Positions 39,624 through 48,884 of a stretch of 64,000 nucleotides of DNA are shown one piece after another. The notes beneath the pieces were generated by a model. That model saw only the letters and a program-made list of their open reading frames with translations. It made no database searches and was not told the origin of the DNA. Origin of the DNA: CAVVYV01 sp963818205 (lineage in GTDB: Bacteria; Actinomycetota; Thermoleophilia; Solirubrobacterales; 70-9); assembly GCA_963818205.1 (NCBI GenBank), contig CAWFRG010000001.1, forward strand, positions 296,009 through 360,008, written 5' to 3'. The first letter of the stretch is position 1; each line of letters starts with the position of its first letter. The position numbers and the translations under genes were made by a program.

Positions 39624-40811
39624 GTGCGCCGTGCACGGTCACTTTTCGCCCTTCTCGCCACCACGGTCGCCCTTGTACTGAGCATCGCACCCACCGCCGC
39701 CGCGCAGGATCCTGGACGCTGGCTGCTCACCGGAGCGAGCTCGGTTCCCACCTTCTACTGGCAGGGGCTCACCTCCGACCCGGCCGAGGAGAACCTGTAC
39801 TTCGTGGGAATTTTCGAGGGGTTGTGGCGCACCACGCCGCTGCTGCGCCAGACCGCGGGCGTCTCGGGCGCGCTCCCGCCGGCCGTCGGGGAGGCGGAGG
39901 GCTACAACCACATCGGCGACCCGACCTGGAGTCCCGGCGAGGGCGGCCGCGTCTTGCTGCCGCTGGAGTGCTTCACGCCCGGGGTCGGCAATACCTGCGG
40001 CACCGGCTCGTTTGGCGTCGCCGATCCCGCCACGCTCGACTTCCGCTACTACGTGAAGCTCGACCCCGCCGAGATCCCGAAGGCGATGTGGGCCGAGACC
40101 TCGCCTGACGGCTCGCTCATCTGGACCAGCAGCGGTAACGATCTGCTCGCCTTCCGCTCGACCGAGGTCTCGCAGGCCAATCGCGCCCCCACCGGGCCGC
40201 TGCTCCAACCCGTCCGCCGCCTCGTCGGCGCCGTGCCACCGACCGGCGTCACGGGCGCTGTGTTCACGGACCGCCGGCTCCTGCTGGCCGGTGAGGCCAA
40301 CGGCGTCTATCAAGTCTGGGCGGTCGATCCCGAGACCGGCGAGCGGCGGCTCGAGCTCGAGATGAGCATCTGCGGCGAGTCTGAGGGCCTCGACGTGATT
40401 CCCACGCTCGGCGGAGAGCTTCACTGGCTGATCGCGCCATTCGACCCCGGATGCCGTCTCAGCTTCGGGCCGAGCAGCGCGTTGCTCCACTTCGTGCCCG
40501 CCCCAGCCCACAAGCGCTTCGAGGTGGAGGTCACGGACAGCAGCGTCGGAGCGCTGCCGGGCGAGGTGCGGGCGACCGTTCACGCAACCCGCGACGGCCG
40601 GCCCCTGCGCCAGGCGCGGGTGAGCTTCGCCGGCGCAACGGCACGCACGGACAAGGAAGGCATCGCGACCGTCTCCACCATGCTCGAGCGGCCGGGGCGC
40701 TTCAAGGCGCTGGCGCAGAAGGGTCAGAACTACGGTGTGTCGGAGCTCGTGCCAGTCGGCGTCGCACCCTCGGCGCTGGGCGTGCCCGCGCCGCAGTCGG
40801 CCGCCGGCTAA
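39624..40811 (+). CDS. secreted protein of unknown function with C-terminal Ig-like domain
   Basis: 395 residues, GTG 39624. Signal peptide SLFALLATTVALVLSIAPTA with cleavage near AAAQDP. The middle has regularly spaced beta-rich segments with PxWSP/DG motifs (GDPTWSPGEGGRVLLPLE, AETSPDGSLIWTSSGNDLLA, GVYQVWAVDPETGERRLE) suggesting a beta-propeller. The last 100 residues (RATVHATRDGRPLRQARVSF...GIATVSTMLERPGRFKALA) resemble a carboxypeptidase-regulatory/big-like Ig fold. No enzyme motif seen. Divergent from the PhoD-like gene at 38044-39502. Confidence 0.65.
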   Translation: MRRARSLFALLATTVALVLSIAPTAAAQDPGRWLLTGASSVPTFYWQGLTSDPAEENLYFVGIFEGLWRTTPLLRQTAGVSGALPPAVGEAEGYNHIGDPTWSPGEGGRVLLPLECFTPGVGNTCGTGSFGVADPATLDFRYYVKLDPAEIPKAMWAETSPDGSLIWTSSGNDLLAFRSTEVSQANRAPTGPLLQPVRRLVGAVPPTGVTGAVFTDRRLLLAGEANGVYQVWAVDPETGERRLELEMSICGESEGLDVIPTLGGELHWLIAPFDPGCRLSFGPSSALLHFVPAPAHKRFEVEVTDSSVGALPGEVRATVHATRDGRPLRQARVSFAGATARTDKEGIATVSTMLERPGRFKALAQKGQNYGVSELVPVGVAPSALGVPAPQSAAG

Positions 40812-40857
40812 GGCAGCCAGCCCTATCTCAGCTCGGCGGGCTGAGCGGCGGGATGGG

Positions 40858-42222
40858 TCAACTCAAGGCGGGCGCCTCGGGGAGACGCTCAAGGGCTGAG
40901 CTGAGCTCGTCCTCCGGCATCGCGAGATCCTCCAGGTTGCCCGCGAAATAGGCCTCATAGGCGGACATGTCGAAGTGGCCGTGGCCGGAGAGGTTGAAGA
41001 GGATCACCCGCTGCTCACCGGCCTCCTTGGCGGCCTCGGCCTCGTCGAAGACGGCCCGGATCGCGTGGGCGGGCTCGGGCGCCGGGATAATCCCCTCGCA
41101 GCGGGCGAAGCGCACTGCGGCCTCGAAAGCCGCCGTCTGCGCGATCGCCTTGGCCTCCACCAGCCCCTCCTTGACCAGGGCGGAGAGGCCCGGCGCGTCG
41201 CCGTGGTAGCGGAGCCCGCCAGCGTGGACCTGGGGCGGGACGAAGTCGTGGCCAAGCGTGTACATCGGCATCAGCGGGGTCATGCCGACGGTGTCGCCAA
41301 AGTCATACGCGTAGCGCCCCCGGGTCAGCGTCGGGCAGGCGGTGGGTTCGGCGGCGACGAAACGGATCTCGGCGCCGTCGCGGATCCGCTGTCTCAGAAA
41401 CGGGTAGCTGAGCCCGGCGAAGTTGGAGCCGCCGCCAACGCAGCCAACGACGACGTCGGGCGCCGCGCCGGTCAGCTCCATCTGCGCGATCGACTCCTGG
41501 CCGATCACCGTCTGATGGAGGCAGACGTGGTTGAGGACCGAGCCGAGCGCGTAGTTGGTGTCATCTGCGCCGGCGGCGACCTCGACCGCCTCGGAGATCG
41601 CGATCCCGAGACTGCCGGAATCGTGCTCGGCCTGTGAGCGGCCGGCCTCGGTGAGCTCCGAGGGGCTGCGGTGCACGGTCGCGCCCCAGGTCTCCATCAT
41701 CGCCTTGCGGTAGGGCTTCTGGTCATAGCTGACCCCGACCATGAAGACCTCGCAGTCGAGCCCGAACAGCTGGCAGGCGAGGGCGAGCGCCGAGCCCCAC
41801 TGTCCCGCCCCGGTCTCCGTCGAGAGCTTCCTGACTCCCGCCTCACGGTTGTAGAAGGCCTGCGCGACGGCCGTATTCGGCTTGTGCGAGCCGGCGGGCG
41901 AGACGCCCTCGTACTTGTAATAGATCCGGGCCGGTGTGTCGAGCTCGCGCTCCAGCCGGTGCGCCCGGTGCAGCGGCGTGGGCCGCCACAGCTTGTAGAT
42001 CTCGCGCACTTGCTCCGGAATCTCAATCTCCGGCTCGGCCGAGACCTCCTGCTCGATCAGCGCGGTCGGGAAGAGCGGCGCCAGGTCCTCGGGCCCCAGC
42101 GGCTCACCCGTGCCCGGGTGCAGGGGGGGTGGTGGCGGATCGCCGGGAAGATCGGCGAGCAGGTTCACCCACCTGGTCGGGATCTGCTCTTCGGCGAGCA
42201 GGAACTTCACTTTCTCTGGCAT
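40858..42222 (-). CDS. trpB2: TrpB2-type tryptophan synthase beta chain
   Basis: 454 residues, fold-type II PLP enzyme. N-terminus MPEKVKFLLAEEQIPTRWVN and the PLP Lys in YEGVSPAGSHKPNTAVAQA identify the TrpB2 branch; phosphate loop GCVGGGSNFAGLSYP, later LFNLSGHGHFD. No TrpA or other trp gene is nearby, as usual for TrpB2, which can convert indole and serine to tryptophan alone or act as a serine deaminase. Complete, ATG 42222. Confidence 0.9.
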   Translation of the reverse strand: MPEKVKFLLAEEQIPTRWVNLLADLPGDPPPPPLHPGTGEPLGPEDLAPLFPTALIEQEVSAEPEIEIPEQVREIYKLWRPTPLHRAHRLERELDTPARIYYKYEGVSPAGSHKPNTAVAQAFYNREAGVRKLSTETGAGQWGSALALACQLFGLDCEVFMVGVSYDQKPYRKAMMETWGATVHRSPSELTEAGRSQAEHDSGSLGIAISEAVEVAAGADDTNYALGSVLNHVCLHQTVIGQESIAQMELTGAAPDVVVGCVGGGSNFAGLSYPFLRQRIRDGAEIRFVAAEPTACPTLTRGRYAYDFGDTVGMTPLMPMYTLGHDFVPPQVHAGGLRYHGDAPGLSALVKEGLVEAKAIAQTAAFEAAVRFARCEGIIPAPEPAHAIRAVFDEAEAAKEAGEQRVILFNLSGHGHFDMSAYEAYFAGNLEDLAMPEDELSSALERLPEAPALS

Positions 42223-42277
42223 CCCGCCGATTGTATGTTGACGGCCAGGGAGCTAATTACCAGCCGGTTCAGTGCAC

Positions 42278-43925
42278 TCAGGCGATCCGTCGCTCGTACG
42301 CGGTCTCCAGCCGCGACCCCCCCGCCTCCGGATCGTGGACCGTCTTGGAGATCGTCAGACTCGCCTCTCGTCCCTCGAGGCTCAGGGTCGCGATCTGGTT
42401 GTCGAAGTACGGACCGCCGGCGAAGCGCCACCGGATGTCGGGATCCTCGACCCCCGAGGCGTGGGCGAGGGCGCGGACGAGAACTTCAGTGGGGCGTGAA
42501 TGACCGATTCGCACCGCGAGGCGCTCGTGGGCGTCGAGCGCCTTCCGATACGGAGAGCAGACCGCCTGGTAGACGGCGCTGCTCACGTTCGCGTCGCGGC
42601 GGAACGCCGCCTCGGCTAGGTAGGCGTGGTGGACATCGCCGGAGAGGATGCAGATCGAGGCCGGGGGACGGCCGCGCTCGCCCGAGCCGACCTCCTCCAG
42701 CAGGGCGGTGAGCCGCATGAACGAGCGCTGAAACGCGCCCCAGTGATCGCAGTCGAGGGCGCGCCTGATCCGCTCTCCGACCCCCGCCGCCGCCCCGCCC
42801 CAGGCGCCGTTGCAAACCGCCTCGTTCCAGGCCTCCAGGTAGTGCAGGCCCGGCGCCAGCAGGTAGGGATCCGAGGTCCCGATCAGGAGGTGGTCGAAGT
42901 CACCCCGCGCCTTGTCCTGGATCCAGTCCCACTCGTCCTCGTCGAAGATCGACCGACGACCCTCCTCCAACTCCCGCCCGGTCCGTGAATCCATCACGAT
43001 CAGCCGCGTCGAGCCGAGGTCGCGGTAGTAGCTCCACCGCTTGCCCTCCCGCTCGCGGTCGTCCTTGGCGGCGAACTCCCGCAGCATGGGGCCAGCCTCG
43101 TCTAGCTGACGAACCTTCCGGTAGAGGTCGTTCCCCTCGAGCTCCCGCGGCGAGAGGTTGCCGATGAACTGGTAGATCCAGTACGACATCAGCCCGCCCA
43201 CCACTCGCTCCTGCCACCACGGCCGGCGACGCATCTCCTCTAACCACGAGCGGGAGATGTTCCAGTCGTCATGCATGTCGTGGTCGTCGATCACCATCGA
43301 GATCGAGGTCGTCGAGAACAGCCATCGGATCACGGGGTCCGACCATGACTCCCGGTAGAGGCGCGTGTACTCCTCGAAGTCGGCCACCTCCTCCCCCGGA
43401 GGCCGGGTCGTGTCCCGTCTCGAGTGGATGAACTCCAATGCCTGCGGCGAAACCTCGTCCGCATAGACCTGGTCGCCCAGGAGGAGCACGAGCTCCGGCC
43501 AGCGATCGGGCTCCGACTCCAGCATCGAGAGCGCCAGCGTGTGGAGAGCGTCGGGCCCGCGGCCGCGCTCGTCCTCATCCTTGGGCAGGGTGTAGGGAGG
43601 GTGATGCGGGAGGGCGACCCGGCAGGAGCCGAAGATCAGATCGATCCGCCCATCCGGATCGACGGTGCGGATGATGCTGGGCGGGAACTCGGAGTCCGGT
43701 ACGGGCCAGTGGGCGTCCCCGTCGAGCGCGACGCCGTACTCGTAGGTCGTCCCCGGTTCGAGCCCCCCGACGCAGACCAGCGCGTAGTGGTGGCCTTCCA
43801 CGGCGAATGTGCGCGCGCGATGGCCGAGGACCTCAACCTCGCAGCCATCGTCGGTCTCCACCCAGACGACGGCATCCGTGTCGGAGACGTAGCGAAGGAT
43901 CGGGACCCAGGATCAACTCGGGCAT
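42278..43925 (-). CDS. PhoD-like phosphatase of the cytoplasmic type (frame break near the start)
   Basis: About 548 residues. Starts at ATG 43925 (MPELILGPD) and, after removal of one base near 43902, continues LRYVSDTDAVVWVETDDGCE. Metal and active-site elements: DLIFGSCRVALPHHPPY, LLLGDQVYADEVSP, VIDDHDMHDDWNISRSW, ICILSGDVHHAYLAEAAF and a C-terminal beta domain. No signal peptide. This subfamily is common in actinobacteria with unproven substrates. It is one of two PhoD-like enzymes within 6 kb but only remotely similar to the first. Confidence 0.82.
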
Positions 43926-44021
43926 CCCTGCTTGATACCCGATCCCGCCTGACTGATCCGTCATGCACCGGACGGATGAGTGGTTTGAACCCGCGCGATC
44001 CGGGTACGGGCCGTGCGAGAA

Positions 44022-44821
44022 ATGGACGTCTCGAGCACTCACGCCAGCGGATCGCTCAGGGTTCGGCGCATGGTCGCAACCGTTGCGGCGTTCTTGGCTG
44101 CGCTGATGGCCGCGTTGCTGCTGGCGCCGAGCTCGGCCGTCGGCGGCAAGACCACGCAGCTCGACCTGGCCCTCTGTGCGCCCGATGAGAACACGTTCAA
44201 CCTGGACATCGACAACCCCTTCTTCCCGTTGCCGGTCGGCCAGCAATGGATCTACTCGGGGCAAGAGCAGGGACAGACGATCGGGCTCCAAATCACTGTC
44301 CTCGACGCGACCGAGAGCTTCTACTCCGGGCAGGACAAGGTCAACACGGGCGTGGTCGAGGAGCTCGAATGGGAGGACGCGGACGGAGACGGGGTGGTCG
44401 ATGGCGATGAATTCGTGATCGAGGTCTCGCTCAACTACTACGCGCAGACCCTGGACGGCACGGTCTGCTACTTCGGCGAGGACGTAAGATCTTCAACCCG
44501 GACGGCAGCTTCACCACCGAAGGCGCCTGGCGGGCCGACGACCCGGGAAACGCTCCGGGGATCTTCATGCCGGCGACGCCTGAGGTTGGCATGAACTTCC
44601 AGCAGGAGTCCGCACCGGGCACCGCAGAAGACGAGGCGACAATCGTCCGCAGTGGGAGCACCGTCAAGGTGCCTGCGGACACGTTCACCGACACGATCAC
44701 CGGCGTGACTTCAACCCGCTCGACGGGAGCAAGGGCACCAAGGTCTACGCGCGGGACGTTGGGCTCGTTCAGAGACGGCCCGCTCGATCTCATCAGCTAC
44801 TCACCCCCACTCAACCCCTGA
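44022..44821 (+). CDS. secreted protein with EF-hand loop, paralogous to 48885-49641 (three frame breaks)
   Basis: About 265 residues. Signal helix VATVAAFLAALMAALLLAPSS. The mature part begins NLDIDNPFFPLPVGQQWIYSG, the same pattern as IDNPYYPLRPGDRRVY in the second gene, and shares CYFGEDV, MNFQQE and RDFNPLDGSKGTKVYARDVG with it. Inside it, DADGDGVVDGDE (44376-44411) is a complete 12-residue EF-hand calcium loop absent from the paralogue. The frame shifts near 44488, 44705 and 44770. The family is unnamed to me; function unknown, export expected. Confidence 0.62.
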
Positions 44822-44854
44822 TAGCCTGCTCCGCCTGCTACGCCTCCCTTAGCG

Positions 44855-45802
44855 TCAATGCGAGATCCGACCCCGCGACTGCAGTTTCAGCGTCACGCCG
44901 TCAGAGCCTGCAACAGGACTGGTACCCCGAGCGAGCTTGGCGTCAAGACTTGAGTGCACGTAACCGGAAGGGACGGCGCGCAAGGCCGCGCCCACCGGCT
45001 GGCCGTCCTCGTCGCACGGCGGGGCGGCGTCCTTGTGCTCGCGCTCGACGATCAGAAGCCCGAGCTCCATCTCCTCCGGCTTGATGCTGCCGCTGCGGTT
45101 CTCGTAGGGGTGGTCGAGGAACCAGACCAGCAGCAGGCCCGAGACCACCAGAGCGGTGATCGTGGCGATCAGGCTCCCCTGGACGATGAAGTGCTCGCGC
45201 CGGTCGGCGAAGAAGAACGCGAACCCGACGGTTATCAGCGCACCGAGGCACAGGAAGAACCAGACCGGCGCCGGCAGGGCGCGGTTGGCCTCGCTGAGCC
45301 GCGTGCGCCGGGCGTCCGTCCGCTTGTCCTGCTGACCGAGCAGCTGCAGAAAGGCGGCCTCCTCCTCCGGCGTCTGGGGGTGCAATTGCTTGAGATCGTC
45401 CTGGAACCGGTTCACCCACGTCTGCACCACCGGGCTTCGCCGGCCCTCCTTCATCGCCGGCCACTCGTCGTTGATCACGGCCCGCCCGTAACAGATCAGC
45501 ACGCCCTCGATGGGCTCTTGCTCAGCCGCAGGGAAGAACTCGGCCGTTCGCGACAGCTGCACCAGGGTCGTCGCCTCCTCCTCGGCGCCGCTTTTCGCGT
45601 CGTTGAAGCTCTCGAACGCCTCGAGCACCACGAATGCGAGGATGACCGCGAACGCCGTGCCGAGGAAGGCGAAGATCCCGGCGCCGCGCTCGATCTCGAT
45701 GAAGAAGTGATCGACCTTCGACCGGCTCCGGACGAGGTGCATGACGCCCACCGCCGCCGCGGCGGCGACCGCCACGATCAGGGTCAGAAGCCACAGATTC
45801 AC
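44855..45802 (-). CDS. bestrophin-like membrane protein (DUF4239)
   Basis: 315 residues with four membrane helices: LWLLTLIVAVAAAAAVGVM, GIFAFLGTAFAVILAFVVLE, VWFFLCLGALITVGFAFFFA and LIATITALVVSGLLLVWFLD. The conserved FAVILAFVVLEAFESFNDAK and EEATTLVQLSRTAEFFP follow the DUF4239 pattern, which is distantly related to bestrophin-type anion channels. A soluble segment of about 85 residues separates helices 2 and 3. The last 30 residues are Ser/Arg-rich and may be misread. Stand-alone gene. Confidence 0.7.
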   Translation of the reverse strand: MNLWLLTLIVAVAAAAAVGVMHLVRSRSKVDHFFIEIERGAGIFAFLGTAFAVILAFVVLEAFESFNDAKSGAEEEATTLVQLSRTAEFFPAAEQEPIEGVLICYGRAVINDEWPAMKEGRRSPVVQTWVNRFQDDLKQLHPQTPEEEAAFLQLLGQQDKRTDARRTRLSEANRALPAPVWFFLCLGALITVGFAFFFADRREHFIVQGSLIATITALVVSGLLLVWFLDHPYENRSGSIKPEEMELGLLIVEREHKDAAPPCDEDGQPVGAALRAVPSGYVHSSLDAKLARGTSPVAGSDGVTLKLQSRGRISH

Positions 45803-45861
45803 TCAGCCGTCTCCCCGCAACGCGGCCCCATCCTAGTCGCGCATGCCCTTCCGGCGTCTAG

Positions 45862-46016
45862 CACCCGATCTCCGGGATCACGCCACGATCTGCTGGTCAT
45901 CCACGGCTTTCGGACGTGGCCGCGGCGGAGGCACTCCTTGCTAGCGCCGAGCTTCGCGAGGCCATGGAGCGGGTGTCGAGGGCCAACCCGGTATCAAGAT
46001 CTACGAGGACGCTTGA
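45862..46016 (+). pseudogene. 3' remnant of an ABM-domain monooxygenase-like gene
   Basis: The plus strand reads DVAAAEALLASAELREAMER and after one frame change IKIYEDA, then TGA at 46014-46016. This is the C-terminal half of a small dimeric alpha/beta-barrel (ABM/cyclase) protein. Upstream the match fades (DLLVIHGF in another frame) and a stop at 45859 closes the frame, so about 50 N-terminal residues are missing. Confidence 0.4.
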
Positions 46017-46029
46017 CTGAGCCGGACCG

Positions 46030-46290
46030 GTGGGTCCCGTCGTGTCGACCGGCGTGCCCCAGCTCACGCCGGCAAGGCGCCCGCCACCCTGGCCACCTGG
46101 TACGTGGAGGACCTTGGAGGAGGTGGTGGACGAGCTCAACACCACGGGGGGTGACGGTCCAGCGGCTACGACGATCCCCGTGCTGAATACTGACGAGAAG
46201 GGGATCCATGAGCTGGGCGACGGCAGGGTGGCCTGGTTCAGCGATCCCGACGGCAACACCTTCGCGATCGAAGAAGGGAGCGTCCGATGA
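46030..46290 (+). pseudogene. 5'-truncated VOC/glyoxalase-fold gene
   Basis: Conserved second half of a VOC protein: ATWYVEDL, EEVVDELNTTG, VTVQRYDDPRAEY and GIHELGDGRVAWFSDPDGNT, ending with TGA at 46288-46290. At least three frame changes are needed (near 46115, 46150 and 46185). The N-terminal half (strand-helix with metal His/Gln) is absent; the sequence before it belongs to the ABM remnant. The stop overlaps the DUF899 start, so the lost gene was once coupled to it. Confidence 0.55.
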
Positions 46291-47012
46291 GCCTCACATT
46301 TCCGGGAGAGTCGGCGGAGTACAGGGCGGCGCGTGACCGGCTGCTGGAGCGGGAGATCGAGCTGCGTCGCGAGATGGAGGCGGTGGCCGCCGCCAGGCGC
46401 GAGCTGCCGCCCGGCGGCGTCGTCCCCGAGGACTACGTCTTCCAGGGCAGGGCCGCGGACGGCAACCCCGCCGACGTGCGGATGTCGGAGCTGTTCGCGC
46501 CTGGCAAGGACTCGCTGGTGATCTACAACTTCATGTTCCCGCGGGCCTACGGAGGCGACCGCCCCGGGCCCACGAGCGGGGAGACGGCGCTCCTGCCACT
46601 CGAGGAAGGCCCCTGCCCGTCCTGCGTGGCCCTTCTCGATCAGCTCGACGGCGCCGCGGAACACGCCGGTCAGCAGATCAACTTCGCGGTGGTGGCGAAG
46701 ACGCCGTTGTCGCGGCTCCTCACCTGGGGCGAAGAGCGCGGGTGGCGGAAGCTGCGGCTCCTCTCATCGGCCGCCAACACCTACAACCGTGACTACTTCG
46801 GGGAAGCGGCCGACGGATCCCAGTTTCCGATGCTCAACGTGTTCCACCGCGACGGCGGAACCATCCGCCACTTCTGGGGCGCGGAGCTCACCTTCGCGCC
46901 GGCCGACCCGGGGCAGGATCACCGCAGCGTCGGCACCCTCGAGCCACTTTGGAACCTGTTCGACCTGACGCGCGAGGGGCGCCCGGACTGGGATGAGCAG
47001 CTGAGCTACTGA
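46287..47012 (+). CDS. DUF899 thioredoxin-like protein
   Basis: 241 residues. The DUF899 pattern is clear: RDRLLEREIELRREMEAVAA, ELFAPGGKDSLVIYNFMF-like (here ELFAPGKDSLVIYNFMF), the Cys pair in GPCPSCVALLDQLDGAAEH, RLLTWGEERGWRKLRLLSS and NVFHRDGGTIRHFWGAEL. The fold is thioredoxin-like with a CxxC-type site (C-P-S-C), but the biochemical role of the family is not established. It overlaps the VOC remnant by four bases. A second DUF899 gene lies at 49846-50610. Confidence 0.85.
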   Translation: MSLTFPGESAEYRAARDRLLEREIELRREMEAVAAARRELPPGGVVPEDYVFQGRAADGNPADVRMSELFAPGKDSLVIYNFMFPRAYGGDRPGPTSGETALLPLEEGPCPSCVALLDQLDGAAEHAGQQINFAVVAKTPLSRLLTWGEERGWRKLRLLSSAANTYNRDYFGEAADGSQFPMLNVFHRDGGTIRHFWGAELTFAPADPGQDHRSVGTLEPLWNLFDLTREGRPDWDEQLSY

Positions 47013-47200
47013 TGAAATGCCACTGGGCCATGACTCCACGCGGAACCCGAGCGGCGGACGACTCGCGGTCGAGCAGGTAGTTCGCGGTCTCGGCCGCGTC
47101 CGCTTTCGCGGTGGATGCGAGCGTTCTGGGTTGCCCTTCGCGCCCGGCTTAGCCCGGCCCCGGCTCGATTGAGCGCCTGGGTCAGCGCCCTTGGATCCAT
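47003..47200 (-). other. possible small minus-strand gene with one frame break
   Basis: ATG 47200 reads MDPRALTQALNRAGAGLSRA and RRATQNARIHRES, and a one-base shift continues ADAAETANYLLDRESSAARV. The amphipathic helical composition in both halves looks coding, unlike the complementary plus strand, but no family, ribosome site or clear stop inside the gap is seen, and its end runs to the DUF899 stop. Confidence 0.25.
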
Positions 47201-47234
47201 CCGATAGGTTCCAACGGTCGATGGAGTCTGCGTG

Positions 47235-47561
47235 ATGATTTGCCGGTTGTGGCGGGGCTGGACGACACCGGAGAACGCCCCGGCATACGAGGAGATCGTG
47301 CGCGGGGAGGTGATTCCGGAGATCGAGGCTCGAGGGATTCCGGGCTTCCTGTCCATCGATCTCATGCGGCGACGTGTGGAGGATGGGTTCGAATTCGCCA
47401 CCCTCATGTGGTTCGATGATCTAGCGGCGGTGAAGGCCTTCGTGGGGGACGACTACGAGATCGCGCACGTTCCGGCGCGCGCGCGGCAGGTCCTCTCGCG
47501 CTTCGACGAGCGCTCTGCGCACTTCGAGGTCATCGATCGGCGCGACCAGGCCCTGTCCTGA
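47235..47561 (+). CDS. ABM-domain small monooxygenase-like protein
   Basis: 108 residues from ATG 47235 (GTG 47232 is an alternative). MICRLWRGWTTPENAPAYEE and the later FATLMWFDDLAAVKAFVGDD and YEIAHVPARARQVLSRFDER are typical of dimeric ABM folds related to antibiotic-biosynthesis monooxygenases. Such proteins often act on quinones or heme, but no catalytic residue set can be named. Unbroken. Confidence 0.75.
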   Translation: MICRLWRGWTTPENAPAYEEIVRGEVIPEIEARGIPGFLSIDLMRRRVEDGFEFATLMWFDDLAAVKAFVGDDYEIAHVPARARQVLSRFDERSAHFEVIDRRDQALS

Positions 47562-47718
47562 ACGCTGGCCGGGCCCTGGCGGTTTCGAATCGGTGCCGAT
47601 TGCCATCCCGCCCGGCGAGTCGCCGCGATTTGCGCGACAGCCTCCATCGCGAATGCGACAGCATGCGCCGGCGCCATACCATGCGTGGCCCAGCCCACGA
47701 CCGCAGGAGGTGCAACCG

Positions 47719-48180
47719 ATGGTCAACCCAATCCCCGATGGCTACCCCCGCCTTACCCCCTACCTCATCGTCGACGGCGCCGCCGCCGCGATTGACTTCT
47801 ACAAGTCGGTGCTCGGCGCGACCGAGCGGATGCGCATGGGAGGACCCAACGGCAAGGTCGGTCACGCCGAGCTCGAGATAGGCAACTCGGTGATCATGCT
47901 CGCCGACGAGCACCCGGAGATGGACGCCCGCGGCCCGAAGACCGTGGGTGGCACTCCCGTATCCCTCCATGTTTACGTCGAGGATGCGGACAGCGTCTTC
48001 GAGCGCGCGATCGAAGCTGGTGCCGAGGCCCTGCGCCCAGTGGAAGACAAGTTCTATGGCGACCGGCAAGGAAGCTTCGAAGATCCATTTGGACACCACT
48101 GGCACGTCGCGACGCACGTGGAGGACGTCCCGCCGGATGAGATGTCCAAGCGGGCGGCGGAAGCGGCGGCTACCGGCTGA
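47719..48180 (+). CDS. VOC family (PhnB/glyoxalase-like) protein
   Basis: 153 residues from ATG 47719, with AGGAGGTG eight bases upstream. RLTPYLIVDGAAAAIDFYKS, GHAELEIGNSVIMLADEHPE and YVEDADSVFERAIEAGAEAL, ending FEDPFGHHWHVATHVEDV, are the paired beta-alpha-beta-beta-beta modules of PhnB-like proteins. Metal ligands vary in this branch, so enzyme versus binding protein is undecided. Lies between the ABM gene and a convergent DUF1801 gene. Confidence 0.85.
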   Translation: MVNPIPDGYPRLTPYLIVDGAAAAIDFYKSVLGATERMRMGGPNGKVGHAELEIGNSVIMLADEHPEMDARGPKTVGGTPVSLHVYVEDADSVFERAIEAGAEALRPVEDKFYGDRQGSFEDPFGHHWHVATHVEDVPPDEMSKRAAEAAATG

Positions 48181-48335
48181 ACCCACAGCTCGGAGCGCCC
48201 GCGGGCTCCGTGCCAATCAGCCGCTCCACCAAGCCTCCAGGCACTCCACCTGACGGCCTGCGGGACCCGCACGCCCACGCGCGCGCCCCATGCCACTGGC
48301 TCTGCTGCCGCCTGAGTTCCAGCAGGCGGGCCGAA

Positions 48336-48731
48336 TCAGGCTTCGCGCTTCAGCTTGCGCCAGCCTCCGGCGCGGTTGTTGGCGATGATCTGCTTGATCA
48401 TCGCGCTGAGGGCGGGGGCATTGACGGTTTCGCCCTCGTGGACGGCCACGGTGCGGGCGGTCTCGTTCTCGTGGCCGCCAGTGATGATTCCCTCGGGATC
48501 GGGGACGATCGCCCCGTCGTAGAGGAATACGTTGACGTGGTCCTTCGCCGCCAACAGGGCGCAGATGTTGCCCTGCAGGACGAAGTACGGACGGTCGATG
48601 TACTTGATGGTCTCGGCGACCTCCGGGTCGGCGGCGTGGACCAGATCGCGGACCTCGCGGCAGATTGCCTGCTGCCAAACGGGGAGAGCATCGATGTAGG
48701 CGTCCACTCGTGGGTCTGCGGGATAGGTCAC
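48336..48731 (-). CDS. DUF1801 protein
   Basis: 131 residues from GTG 48731 (TYPADPRVDAYIDALPVWQQ). AICREVRDLVHAADPEVAET, the IKYIDRPYFVLQGNICALLA core and HVNVFLYDGA match the DUF1801/YdhG fold, a small steroid-delta-isomerase-unrelated alpha/beta domain of unknown activity that often accompanies VOC and other accessory genes. Complete and unbroken. Confidence 0.75.
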   Translation of the reverse strand: MTYPADPRVDAYIDALPVWQQAICREVRDLVHAADPEVAETIKYIDRPYFVLQGNICALLAAKDHVNVFLYDGAIVPDPEGIITGGHENETARTVAVHEGETVNAPALSAMIKQIIANNRAGGWRKLKREA

Positions 48732-48884
48732 GGTTGATCCAGAATAGATGGGCCGCGACGCCCGGTCTCTTCGGTGGTCATCGCTCGTCGATCCCTGTCT
48801 CACGGCGGCTTCATCTGGCGGCCGTATACCGGTCCTCGAAAGGTCCAGCGACGGTTCCACGCCAGGAACGAAGGGAGACCAACG

